Shown here piece by piece: positions 38,630 to 50,500 of a stretch of 64,000 nt of DNA. Source of the stretch: Combretum micranthum. Its lineage: Eukaryota; Streptophyta; Magnoliopsida; Myrtales; Combretaceae. The stretch spans positions 57,280 through 121,279 of the forward strand of contig JAMXBD010003409.1 in NCBI GenBank assembly GCA_024138025.1, given 5' to 3'. The position numbers were made by a program, and so were the translations under genes. Every line of letters begins with the position of its first letter. The stretch's first letter is position 1. The notes below the pieces were generated by a model. That model was not told the DNA's origin. It ran no database searches and was given only the letters and a program-made list of their open reading frames with translations.

Positions 38630-40130
38630 TTTTGCAAATTCGGAAAAAGGGAACCATATTTAGAAAAGCTATTTTTCAACTTCAAAATGTGTATTTTTCA
38701 TTTAAAATGAAGGGCTTAAGGAATAGATATCATAAATGAATGATTTGAGGAGCAAAGTTTAGATCTATGAGTTTATAGTTTACTACCATGCATTTCTTTT
38801 ATGTTCATGTTATATTATTTGTAGATCGTAGATTTGAACTTAAAAAAATAGTGAAATTCGTATTTAGGCAAACCCCTATTTAAAAACCACTTTCTAAGTG
38901 TCAAAATGAAATTTTTACTTGAGATAATGAAGGCTTAATGTATATATATCATCAAGACTTTATTTTATATAGTTCAAAATGATTTTCAAAGATTAATTTT
39001 TAAAACAAAATTCTATTTTCGGATTTAGGCCAAGGCATAGTTTAAAAACATGTTTTCCAACTTAAAAATGAAGTTTTTATTCAAGATATGGGAGGCTCTT
39101 AAGATAGTTATATAAGGGATGAATTTCTATAAGTTTAGTTAGATTTTAGCAAAAGGTATATCCAAAAATAAATTTTGTAAATTCGGATCTCAACAAAGAC
39201 TAATTTGAAACCCATTTTTCAACTTAAAAACAAGACTTTTATTAAAAAATGGAATCCTTAAGGGGTAGATTTGATTAGGAAATGGTTTTGAAAGACTTAA
39301 TGAGTTTTACAAAGAAAACAAACTCAAATGAATTTTTCAAAATTCGGATTTGAAAATAGCCATCATTTAAAACACCTATTTCCAAATGCCAAAATGATAA
39401 TTTTTATAGGAAAATGGAAGTCCTAGGGAATATAATAACAAAGACCAAGTTTTGACGAGGATAAGAGAGGTTTATCAAAATAAAACCTTAGAACAACAAA
39501 TGGTTTCCAAGAATAAGTTAAACAATGTTTTGATTCTTTAAAAATTTTGTAAAATTCGTACTTGGGCAAACCACCTATTTAAACCTATTTTATAACCCCA
39601 AAATAAGGTTTTTATTGAAATAATGAAGAGGATGGTTATATAGGTCATAAGGTTGAGTTTTGATAAAAGCAAGTATGATTTTACAAAAAAAAAAATATTT
39701 TCTTAAGTTAGTAAAATTCAAGTTTTGCAAAGCAAAGTTATAAAAGAATTCTTGGTACTATATGTATACATATAGGTAGATCATCTCATAACCTTCATAA
39801 CAATAGCTTGTAGGTAATATATATGCATGATGCATTTTAGAAATAAAGTAGAAAATTTGAGTTGCTTGTCCTTTAAGAAATTCGTATAATGGAGTAATGG
39901 CATGAAAAACTTACTTTCAAACTCAAAATAGAAGTTTTATTAAAGAAATGAAGTCCTTAGTGTTTAGGTATGATTGAGCCTTAATTTTCTAAGTATCAAA
40001 TGATTTTTCTTAAGGAATCACCACAAAAACAATTTTTATAAAATTTGGATTTTGGAATCAACCTTACTTGAAAATATGTTTGCAAATTGTAAAATGGAAA
40101 TTTTTATGTAGAAATGAAGGTCTTAAGTAA
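38630..40130 (+). repeat. Degenerate ~165-bp subrepeats in E3a
   Basis: The same unit type appears near 38636, 38857, 39015, 39179, 39341, 39549, 39879 and 40048. The order of units parallels E3b, so the array existed before the two copies separated. Confidence 0.72.
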
Positions 40131-41815
40131 TAGATATAATGAAGATTCAATTCTAACCTAATAACTAGAAATTCTTAAGAATTGATCCTAAAACACAAGT
40201 GAGTTATTAAAGTTAGAAAACTAGTTTTCTTAAAAGTAAATAGCCATGGAATCTTACAAATAAAAAGTTTCTAAAATCTCCTTTTAGAAAATATTGTCAA
40301 AAGCATGCATACATCAAGCTCATAACATGCATTCATGATAGGAAATCATCAACATTGCATGTATAGTCGATCTATGTAATAAGAACATTACAAACATTTA
40401 CAAAACTATTTTTCGAAATTGGAATTTACTACTGTTCCGATCTGATCCGATCTTTTCAAAGCTTCCAATTTTTCAAAACTTAAATATAATTTAGACTTAG
40501 ATATATCTTTCGAAATAGATAGAGATCGATATAATTTGCTAAATTCTGAGTTAAACGACCAGTTATGGCCGTTTTAAGTTGGAATTCCGCTTAGGACGAG
40601 AATTACGAATTTGATAGTTTGTGTAAGATAGTTTGGATTGTTTGAGTTGAAATACTTATTAGAGTATTTCTTCCTTTTTAGTTGACCTCGAAATCGACAA
40701 TTCCATACCATGATTACTTTTACTAAGAGACCGTGATCAATGGCCGAGTGAGTTTTCTTCTTATTTTTGTTACCTTTTTGTTTAGTTAGTTAGTTGCATT
40801 AGAATTATAGGAACAAGATAAAAATCGATATGAATGGGGATGGGATAGATGATGAGACTATGATGAATGTATGCCAAAGAATACTAAAGCATATCGAAAC
40901 CACGATTCGATTGGATAACTACACTATTCATATTATTTCTGTTATATGTATGATATTGGTTGGTCATTCTAAAGAATGTATGAATATTTTGACCTAAGAA
41001 AAAGTAAATTGGTCATGCATCGCATCGGACATATTACATTTAGTAGCATGCTACTCCTATGCAGGTCGATCAGTATGGTCCGAGGACCGTTTGGATAATG
41101 AACCCAGTATCGAGCTCATTCATAGGAAACTAAGGCGCATCGGGATGCATTCCATGTGTGAGCCTAGTGTCGAGTCACGTGTTATGAGCCGGGGGGCTCG
41201 GGTACTAGCATAGCAGCAGTCGTGTAGACTTTCAATACCATCCTTAACCCAAGATACGGAGGGCGTAAATCCATTCTGTGTATGGGTTCCGGATACCCAT
41301 ACATGATTTTCTGCTCATGTGTTTGTCATGCATAGCATATGGATGATTTATAACTTGCTTGTTATGGTTCAAAATTAAGGGAACTCTCACTAAGCTAGTG
41401 TAGCTTATCCCAATAGATGTTTGAATGAACAGGTTATCTCAAGAATGCTAAGTGGAGACCGAGATAGTTGGAGCCGAATATGACTTTGGGATTCAGTCGG
41501 AAATAAGAATGCTTGAAGATATTAGCTAGGTTTTGTGAATTGCTATGTAATAGTTTTATGTAGTGAAATCTTTTGATGAATTGTAATCGAAGTATAATGA
41601 TTTGTATTTGAAGCATATTGAATTGAATTTCCTTTACATTGTTACTCAAGTTGTATCAACATAAAATGTATCACTCCGATGTATCTCCTCCATGTGTTAG
41701 ACGCCTTGTACATAGTATGGAAGCCTTCACGTGACTAAGGAGGTCATTCCTAGGCTTTAATATCGTGTACGGCGGACTGCTACGTTTAGGGTACCCTTAG
41801 GGGTGTGACAGCTAC

Positions 41816-42746
41816 ATTGTTTTACAAGGAGGAGTAGCTCTTGATCAATCAAAGCTTGAAGCAATAAAGGTGTAGCCTTTACCTAAAAATGTGAAACAGC
41901 TTAGAGCTTTTCTAGAGTTAGCAGGATACAACAGACGTTTTGTTAAGGGCTATGTTTCGATAGCTAGTCCTTTAACAGACACGTTAAAGACAGATAAGTT
42001 TGAATGGAATGATAATGCTTTAGCAACATTTGAGAGACAAAAAGGTATTGATTGAAGCAAACATTTTAGCCTTACCAAATTTTACACTGCCATTTGTAAT
42101 TGAAACAGACACTTCTGGAAGTGGGGTTGGACTAGTGCTATTATAGAATAATCACCCAATTTCTTATTTTAGTAAGAAATCACCTTCACACTTACAAAAG
42201 GCTTCAGCTTATGCATGGGAATTATTTGCTTCAGTGGGGATGGTGAAAAAATGGAGAAAGTATATTTTGGGAGCTCATTTCACTATTAAGACTGATCATA
42301 GACGTCTTAAAGAGATTTTGTCTCAAGTAATTCAAACTCCAGAACAACAAAAATACTTGGTTAAGTTGCTTGGATATGATTATTCAGTAGTTTATAAAGT
42401 TGGACATCATAATCAAGTTGCATGTGCTTTATCAAGGAAGGAGGTAGCTAAATTGCAATATTTAAGCTATTCAATCCCTTGTTTTCATTTTATTGACATA
42501 CTCAAATAGGAATATACTATGCTTGCTGAATTTAAGCAAATGATTGTAAAGTCTAGTAAAGTGTTCCAACAAAAGGCCTTTGAGGTGGAGAGGCAGATTA
42601 TTGTTTTATCAAGACAAATTATTTTTGGTGCCTCAATCATTTATAATTCCTATTATTCTGAAGGAATTTCATGATTCTCCAAAGGCAAGCCATTTTGGAT
42701 TTTTGAAACAATTTTAAAGGATTGCAGCTAATTTTTTTTAGGAAGG
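41816..42746 (+). pseudogene. Chromovirus A RT thumb, RNase H and integrase N-terminus
   Basis: After E3a, pol resumes with the connection region (LPKNVKQLRAFLELAGYNRRF at 41880-41950, ending in the usual RRF box) and SIASPLTDTLK. A frameshift near 42040 leads into RNase H, with ETDTSGSGVG, then at 42234-42509 FTIKTDHRRLKE and the closing box GHHNQVACALSR, where the expected Asp is Cys. From 42640 the zinc-binding part of integrase is read in another frame (DSPKASHFGFLK). E4 enters at 42752. Confidence 0.87.
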
Positions 42747-42751
42747 GATGT

Positions 42752-45700
42752 TATCACGCCCCAATGAGTACCCTAAATGTGATAGCCCATCGTACATAAT
42801 ATTAAAACTTGAGAATGACATCATAGTCACTCGAAAGCTTTTATATTGGTATAAGGCGTACATTCACAACAAAGGGAAGTTAGTGGAGTTATGCATTTTA
42901 AGATAGTAGCAACGAAACATGCAAGACAATACTATTATAATTCATCAAAATATAAGGTCTTACAACTTCTATGGGGCATTCCCATGATAAAACTCTAAAG
43001 TAACATAGTCTTACTTAAACAGATAACTATAATTGGAAGATTTTAAAGGAAATCTAATCTTAAAGCCTTTAAAATAAAATTCCCCCAAAAGCTTCCCGAA
43101 AGCATAAATCCTATCAGGATGGTTAGGATGGTCTCGGGTGCAAAAACAACAACGAGTTTAGTGAGATATTCCTTATGAAAAAGTACTCATAACAAAACAA
43201 TCAAATAAGTCCATTAGCAAGCATATGAAATGCAACAACCATATGATCAAACAATATATACAACTATCCGGTTTCGTATGTAGAATAGATTTATGCTCTC
43301 CATTCATCTTACGGATTGATATGAATGGGTCCAGTGGTCCAACAACCTTTGCATGCACATCTTAGGTTTCAATCAACTGTACTATTAGTTCCGAGCTTTC
43401 CTACTCAAAGTGATCTATTCGGCTCGGTTACATCATGAAGCCATATTCCTCGAACGTCTTTATTCCTCAAGATATAGCTAGATAGCTTACATTTCCGATG
43501 CCACACTGAAGAGTAATAGCAAAATGTAATATGGTATTCTAATAGATATGCATGATCAATTTAGTTATTAGGAATTTTCGATCGACAATAATTCATTTAA
43601 AATGATAATCAATATTTGCACACATAGCAAATACATAGAGACAATTTATATTAATCAACTAATCGATTCCAAAATTCTTATTGTTAATTGATCACATTAA
43701 TGAATCACATACCAAATTCCCATGATAACTCGCATTCATATCAATTTTTATCTTTTCTTAATATCTAGTGCTCTACTTTACAAGCTCATACGCGAATACA
43801 TAAACATGAAGGAAAACTCACTCGACCATGGCGATCTCTATCAATCGAGTTAATCTTCAGGAAAGAGAAGGTTTTAGTCCTCATCATCTAGATGAGAGGA
43901 ACACTTGAAATGAGTATTTTGTCCAAAATCTACTTAAACTATCAACTTTTATTTTATCATTTCCGTCCAAATTCGGATGGAGTGAAATTTCAAATTAAAA
44001 TGGTTATAACTTGCTCATTTAACTCAGAATTTTGCATATTATATAGCGTTTTCTACCTAATTGAAAAGATGTATCTTTATATAAGGTTATTTTTTAAATT
44101 TAAAGATGTTTGGGTTTCAAAATGGTACAGTACATAATAGTTATGAAAATTCCAGCCCTTAAAAGTACATTTTTCCAAGTTTTTCATCAACAAAAAATCT
44201 CATAGCAAACACATAGATATTTATATAGTTGAAAAATGCTTTTTATATATAAACTCATATTACATGCATGGTTCAAGTGTTGTTTTCCAAACTAAAATCT
44301 CCTTTAAAAATTTAAAGATTAGAATCTACAAGTTTCCTTTGTAAATTTATTAAAATGAAAACTAAGATTTCTAATCTATTTTAAATTACTACTTTTTATA
44401 TCTTAACTACCATTTCTTACTTCATAGACTTTATAAAATAAGCTTTTATATTTTGAAAACTTGCTACTTAAGGTTGTTTAATGATATTATCTTCCTAAGT
44501 GTTTTCTTAACTAGTGAGTTGATTTTAATTTAACTTAAAAATTGTCTAGTTCTTTGTATTTATTAGAGTATTGGTATGGGTTCCTTTAAATAAGTTTTTA
44601 AGAAAATATTATATAACAAAGAATTATTAACATTAAAATTTAATAATAGATTTATTTTAGTGTTTTGAAAAATAGAGTAAAAGAACTTTATAACTATGTT
44701 TTTGGAAAAAGCTTTACAAAACATTAACACTAAAAAGTCTATGATGAACTTATTTAAATTTTTTAAAATGATATTGTTGAATTCGAATCCTAATTTTTAA
44801 ATGGAAACTTTTTCCTAAGTGCTAAAATTATTTTTTTTAAAAGTGTTTAGTTTTATTTTCTTTATTAAAAAAAAAAAAGAACTTCTTTTCACTCCTTGAA
44901 GAAATTTTATTGAGACAATATCATTATGGTCATGCATGAATACAATTATGTAACTATGTTAAAGATAAGAATAACTCATATAAAAAAAGAAAGACATATA
45001 AGAATCAAATAAGCATATATATAAGGTCAAGTATTGGGAGCCTTAGCATACATCAAGGCTTCCTGAAACTTAGAATGGACAAGTTCCAAAAAGAAAAAGA
45101 AAGAAAGAAAAGAAAAGAAAAAAAAGCATAATAATAATAACAAGAGCATAAATAAAATATATGTATGAACAAGAATAAGACATGAATATATTGTTACTTT
45201 CTTAACTCCCATGGGTTTAGAAAACATCACTATGGTCATATTATATTACATGAACATAAAGAATATCTTGGAACTTTTATCTATTGGTTATAGAAGAAAA
45301 AAAGAGAGTTGGAAGGAAAGTGGTAGAGAGAAACTTTATTGGGAGAATTTTGTAGAAATTTTGAGAGAGTTTTGGTAGTGAATGAGATATGTGAAAGAAA
45401 TGGAGCGAAATGAGTATTTATAGATAAATGTGGAGGGAAATTTAGAGTTAATTAAATAAATGAAAAAGAAAAGAAATGAAGGGAAAGAAAGAGAGAGATG
45501 GACGGTAACATTGAGAAGAGAGAGAGGAGAGTGATTAATAATTAATTTAAAAAAAAGTGTAAGAGAAGTTTAGTAATATGTGGTGTGGAATGTTTATGGG
45601 AAAAGAAAATTGTAAGAAATATGTATATAGGTTGTAAAAACAAATAATAAAAAAATAGGTAGTGAATAGTAGAAATAGTACTGTGAATAGTAAAGAAAAC

Positions 45701-46129
45701 TAATAAATTACCGATAATAAAGAAAATAACGTAAATGAGCTATATTTGATATTTTTAGATACTGAAAAATTCTAAAACTGATAATTTTGGAATCTTTATA
45801 TTATTACAAGTCAATAGTGTTATCGGAATATTTCTACTATTTTCTTGTTGGGATTCTAATTTTAGAAATTGATCCCGTTTAGGTCCGAAACGAATTAAAT
45901 TTTGACAAATCTGATCTTTTTAAGTCATGACACATTATTTCAAACTATAATTCAAAGTTATCTCATTTTTATTGTTTTTTGGTTTCGCGGGCGGGATTGT
46001 CGGATCTAGATTCATTAATATTAACATAGAACTAGGTTGACTTTAGGGTTTCTGATTGACTTCTGGTTTCTGATTGACTTCTGGTTCATAAGGTTTACTT
46101 ATAATTACTGTAAAACCTAGGGATTTATA
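42752..46129 (-). mobile_element. E4: GL1 solo LTR (3.4 kb) in integrase
   Basis: E4 starts TATCACGCCCC and ends GGGATTTATA on the plus strand, so both terminal dinucleotides carry transitions (TG to TA, CA to TA). The flanking TSDs are still a perfect GATGT (42747-42751 and 46130-46134). A reverse-strand TATA box is at 45415 and one 39-bp unit near 45030. It is the shortest full copy of the family here and has no coding capacity. Confidence 0.88.
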
Positions 46130-46134
46130 GATGT

Positions 46135-46325
46135 GGGCGCAAATTACATCTTATGTTCGTAATTGTGCAATATGTCAACAGATAAAGTATGAGACTAAGT
46201 CACCAGCTAGCTTACTTAATCCACTGCCCATTTTGGAACAAATTTGGACAGATGTCAGTATGGACTTTATAACATGTCTACCAAAATCCAATGGGTTTAC
46301 AAAAATATTAGTGGTTGTGAATACA
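46135..46325 (+). pseudogene. Chromovirus A integrase fragment
   Basis: The fragment shows the end of the HHCC zinc-binding domain (YVRNCAICQQIKYETKSP), then QIWTDVSMDFITCLPKSNGF, which carries the first Asp of the DDE catalytic triad. The sequence then jumps to the C-terminal region, so the second Asp and the Glu are missing. No TSD or inserted sequence explains the gap, so it is a deletion of several hundred bases. Confidence 0.85.
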
Positions 46326-46660
46326 CAATATGTTTCACATATTACAGCTTAAGAAAGCTCAAGTTTCTAGTCTAAAAGCCCCCGATTTACCTACAGATTT
46401 TTCACAAGACAAATTTTGTATGACCAAAACATATTTTAAGAGCTTGAATTATTTCCAATCGATGTGTTCAACAATATCAAGTTCTTATACAATGGGATGG
46501 TCTACCTTAGGAAGACACTACTTGGGAAGATCGGGACATTTTTAAACAGATTTATTCAGCTTACAACCTTGAGGACAAGGTTGATTTTCAATAAGAGGAG
46601 CCATCTGTTACAACACGAGTTCGAAGAAAACCTAGCTTGTTTAAGGATTACCAAGTGTAA
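46326..46660 (+). pseudogene. Chromovirus A integrase C-terminus and chromodomain
   Basis: After the deletion the frame reads FHILQLKKAQVSSL, the usual link before a chromodomain. Around 46472-46590, in another frame, QVLIQWDGLP, EDTTWED, IFKQIYSAYNLEDKVDF follow in the order of chromodomains that direct chromovirus integration. One stop sits within it (Trp to stop). The tail KPSLFKDYQV ends at a stop at 46658-46660, 55 bases inside the 3' LTR. Confidence 0.8.
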
Positions 46661-47190
46661 ACCTAAGTAACTAATAAATATGTGATTGTAATAGAAAACA
46701 TCATCAGTTACATAGATAGATATCAGTAATAGAAATATCATTAGTTACATAGATACTAGTAACTAAAACATCAGTTGTTACACAAATGGTTGTAATAGTA
46801 AATAAATAGCCAAAGTAGTTAAACTGTTGTAACAAGCATAGCAGATCTACTGCTATATATATGAAATATTTAATGGAACTGGGAATATCCTGAATTATTA
46901 CCAAATCTAGTCTCTTTTGAGAATTTAGGATTACGAGTGGCTTGAAGTGCTCTTAAATCTGCAAGAATCACACTTTATTATGAAAGAACAGAACACAAAA
47001 ACATATTAGTCAAAAACTTGGAGAGTAAAAGAGAGAACGAGAGAGTAAACGATAGACAGAACTTAGCTTTTTTGTTTGAGGTAGTGTCAACTGAGGAATT
47101 TTGAGATTAAGGTTACATTAGCTCAGTTGAGACAATAAAGGTAGTGGGTTGGGCTTAATTCTTGGCCTTTTATTAGTCTACGCACTAATA
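46606..47190 (+). mobile_element. Chromovirus A 3' LTR
   Basis: This 585-bp LTR starts TGTTACAACACGAG and ends CACTAATA. It is uninterrupted and shows what the split 5' LTR looked like. The two LTRs (585 and 578 bp after removing B) differ by many substitutions, so A is an old insertion. No clear polypurine tract is preserved before it beyond 'aagaggag' at 46592. Confidence 0.88.
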
Positions 47191-47195
47191 GATAC
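47191..47195 (+). repeat. Right TSD of chromovirus A (GATAC)
   Basis: It is identical to 7104-7108 and fixes the outer boundary of the 40-kb nest. Confidence 0.85.
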
Positions 47196-47484
47196 ATCTT
47201 TCACATTAGAAAATAGAGCAAACGAAGTTAATGGGATAGTCAGAATCATAAAAAAAATTAATTAAGTATTAAATTGATAATTTTAAAAATTAGATACTAA
47301 ATTTTATTTTTTTTTTTGCAAAATTCAAATATCGAATTTAACATTGTATCAATCTTTTATCTTTCCATTACCTTGATAGTTGCAAATTAAAACACCAACT
47401 AGTTGGAAAGCAGATAATTTGTTGAAAACTACCATTGCAACTTGATAAATCCACCGAAATATTGACTCCTAACAATTAGTTTAT
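47196..47484. other. AT-rich flank after chromovirus A
   Basis: No gene or repeat is recognised. This is the continuation of the sequence that preceded 7104 before A inserted. Confidence 0.5.
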
Positions 47485-47521
47485 GGTCTATTTGGCTCGT
47501 TATCTTTTTTTATTTTGGTTT

Positions 47522-50500
47522 TATCACACCGAGGGTACCCTAGTAGAAGTAGACAAGTCACACCTGAATGCTATCACTAGATTACCTTTGGAGATGACAT
47601 GTTTTCCAAAATAACAGGATCTTTTAGTTGCTTTGATAAGAAATGGTAAATGCATGTAAGAAATAAATTAGTAAATAACTGTCATCTTAATCATAAAGTA
47701 TCATAGATTATTACAAACCATGTAGTCTTCTTGTAATTCTCTACATACATAACTGATAAGATAACACTAGCTAATCCATTCTAAGAAAATTATAAACCAT
47801 TAATCCCAAATAGAACCATAGGCTTTCAGCTCTTAAGCCCTTACCGGAGCCATGTTTCTGGAAGTAATTAACCAGGTCGAAGCGTAAACCTGAAAAGACT
47901 GTTGGAGTATGAGCGAAATCACGGCTCAGTGAATAACCAGACATCTTACACATCAAACAAGTTAGTAACAAATCATATGTAATGCAATCATTCAAACATA
48001 TGCTCAAATACAAGCTTGGATGATCTAGAATCCAAACAGGAAAAAGATTTACGCCCTCCTTTTAAGGTTGAAGAACATTTACTTTATGACCTACCTGCCC
48101 AGGACAGACTAAGTTTATAGGAAAATCAACGATTTCTCATCTTAGGGTTATCACTTTAATCTAATAATAGTTTTAATTGACCATTTCCTGTATCCATCCT
48201 TAGAAACTCCCTAAGTATTAATCATTTCAAAGCGATACTACGGGTGTCGTTCTTTGTTGCCACTTAGTTCCCGTAGAACCAACGAACAAAGAAAACCTTG
48301 GAAGAACTAACACTTTAGAAAACTAAGCATTAACAGAGAATCGAAATATTAATACGTAACAGTTGTCACCCATTTGCATATGCAATAATACAGTGCAATG
48401 CATGACCAGTTATTTTAATAAGTCAATAATTCTTATTCAATTTCATGGTGGTCATACATTACACATAATAATCATCATACTACTTCACATCATCATACCA
48501 TTATATTATCACTTTTGTAATGGTAGATTAGCAATCACACAATCAGATCACAGCACATTTCCATCAAAACATTCATTTTATTATTATCTTTGCATTACAT
48601 AATAAGCTAATTACAAGCACAACTAGTATAATATGACTGAATTACCCACCTGCTCATGGTGACTTAATCATAGTAATCTGCCGGAAGGTCCCTATGGTAT
48701 CAAAGTCACCTATTGAGATGAATAAAATATTCATTAATATAATATATATTATATAACTAAACTCCTAGATGTGTCTAGTGTCATAAATTGATATTTGGCT
48801 CGATTTCTATTACTTATTTTAGTTCTTTAATGGTCTTATGAAAAAAATTATCAATTAATCTTTATTTTCATGTAGCTTGCCTTAGTCTTACTTGATATTT
48901 ATATCCATATATTTGGTATTCGAAAAAAATTGATATTTATCAAGTTTTTGTAGTTATTAATACTAATTTTATGTTATTCTCTACCTGACTCATTATAGTA
49001 ACTCATATTCATTTATTATTGCTTAGTGTCGTGTGTTTCTTTTTATATGCTTCATACAATTATTTTGTCATTTTTAGAAGTCACATAATTCATAAATTTA
49101 GTTCATTTCAATTTCCATTCTTTACCTATTTATCTATAAAACAAATATTTGATAATTATAGTTGTTATTAACACTTAATATTTCCTATAATTCTAGGGTT
49201 TTAGAAGCTATCAAATATTAAACATACTATTATTCTAAGTATTTGTATTTATTTTTCTACTAGTAAATTCTATGTTAACATGTATATATATATAATATGT
49301 TTATAATTATTATATAAATACCCCATATGTAAAATACATATTTTATAAGGAAAACAAGTTAGTACGCCGGCTTGCCGCCGGCGTTGAAACCCAGATGCTG
49401 GCATTCTTAAGTTTTACATTTTATTTCGTATTCAGGTTGCACTGCTTGTAAGCCGCCAGCTTTCCCTACGTCGGACTATACGCTGCTGGCGTATAATCCC
49501 AGTTAGCCGACGTTTGTTTACTTTACCTAAGAATAAGTTTTACGTAGCTTCTGTTCTAGTGTAAGCCGTCTTTACACCACCGTCTACCTTGTAAGCCGAG
49601 GCGTTCAACGTCTACACTTCGGCTTAGGGACAATGTTAACACTATTCATCATATTCCGATGAAACGGTTCATATTTCTTCAATTTTCTACATCATAAACA
49701 TTCTCAAACCATTCTAAGTGTTTCTATGGCATGTATCTATACATACATCAACTCATAACGCATCTACATGTATGTGATCTTAAATTTTTGAATTTGAAAA
49801 GGTACAACTAGGGTTTTCGAATTTTACCTTGCTTAAGCTTATTCGGTGGAAGTTGAAGCTTGTTCTTGGGTTGGTAATGATCCTATGATCGTCAGAAGTT
49901 ATTTTCAATCTTGTTTTTAACAAATAACAAGCTGAATTACAACAACTTACCTTGTTCCCAATTTATGTGTTTTTCATATTGTATTTTTCTTTGATTCTAA
50001 ACCAAGGGTTTAGAACGATTGATTCTATTTTTAGTCGATTTGCTTACTCATTAGTGGTTATTTAATCTGGAAACTTTAGAAGTGATTGGTGTTTGTTTGC
50101 TTATACATTATGAGCTTAAACATATATATAGAGGATGCATGAAGTTGGTTTTTCCTTCGACAATAACCTCCGATTTCTCCTCACTTGCTCACACTATTTT
50201 ATCACTTGTTTTTCTATCATTAATGAGGGGTTTGAGTGGCAATATGTATGATTTGTTGATTAGTTGATTTTGTTGACTATTGTGCACAAATTAGATGATT
50301 TTCCAAGTAAGTTTCGGCTCTCAATTTTCAAGAAAATCCAAGCCTTTCATTTGCTCCTCATGGAACTGATTCTCATATGTGTATATATATAATATATTAA
50401 CATTTAGATATTATTTATCTATATTTTCGGGTAGTTTACCAAGTTAATCGGGTACAAATTAGCTAATATTTGAGAGATTTTATCCGAAAATATTTTTATA

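Larger units (their letters stand above)
31470..41810 (+). mobile_element. E3a: GL1 long-type solo LTR containing E3b
   Basis: E3a starts TATAAGCCCTGG (TGTAAGCCCCGG with the G lost) and ends GGGGTGTGACA, with perfect GCTAC TSDs at 31465-31469 and 41811-41815. Without E3b it is about 5.3 kb. Unlike E1, E2, E4 and E5 it has a degenerate ~165-bp subrepeat array (38630-40130) and lacks the 39-bp unit and TATAAATA box, so it forms a long subtype. It is non-coding. Its 5' portion (31470-33448) aligns by eye with 33454-35400 of E3b. Confidence 0.88.
7109..47190 (+). mobile_element. Ty3/gypsy chromovirus A with nested insertions
   Basis: This is a full-length but defective chromovirus. The order is 5' LTR, primer-site position, gag, protease, reverse transcriptase, RNase H, integrase, chromodomain, 3' LTR, all on the plus strand. 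Both LTRs begin TGTTACAACACGAG, end CACTAATA or CGCTAATA, and are bracketed by identical GATAC TSDs. Its body is interrupted by six direct insertions (B, C, E1, E2, E3a, E4), each with its own TSD. Without them the element would be about 5 kb. Stops, frameshifts, lost catalytic residues and an integrase deletion make it non-functional. The chromodomain places it among plant chromoviruses, probably the Tekay/Reina type. Confidence 0.9.
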
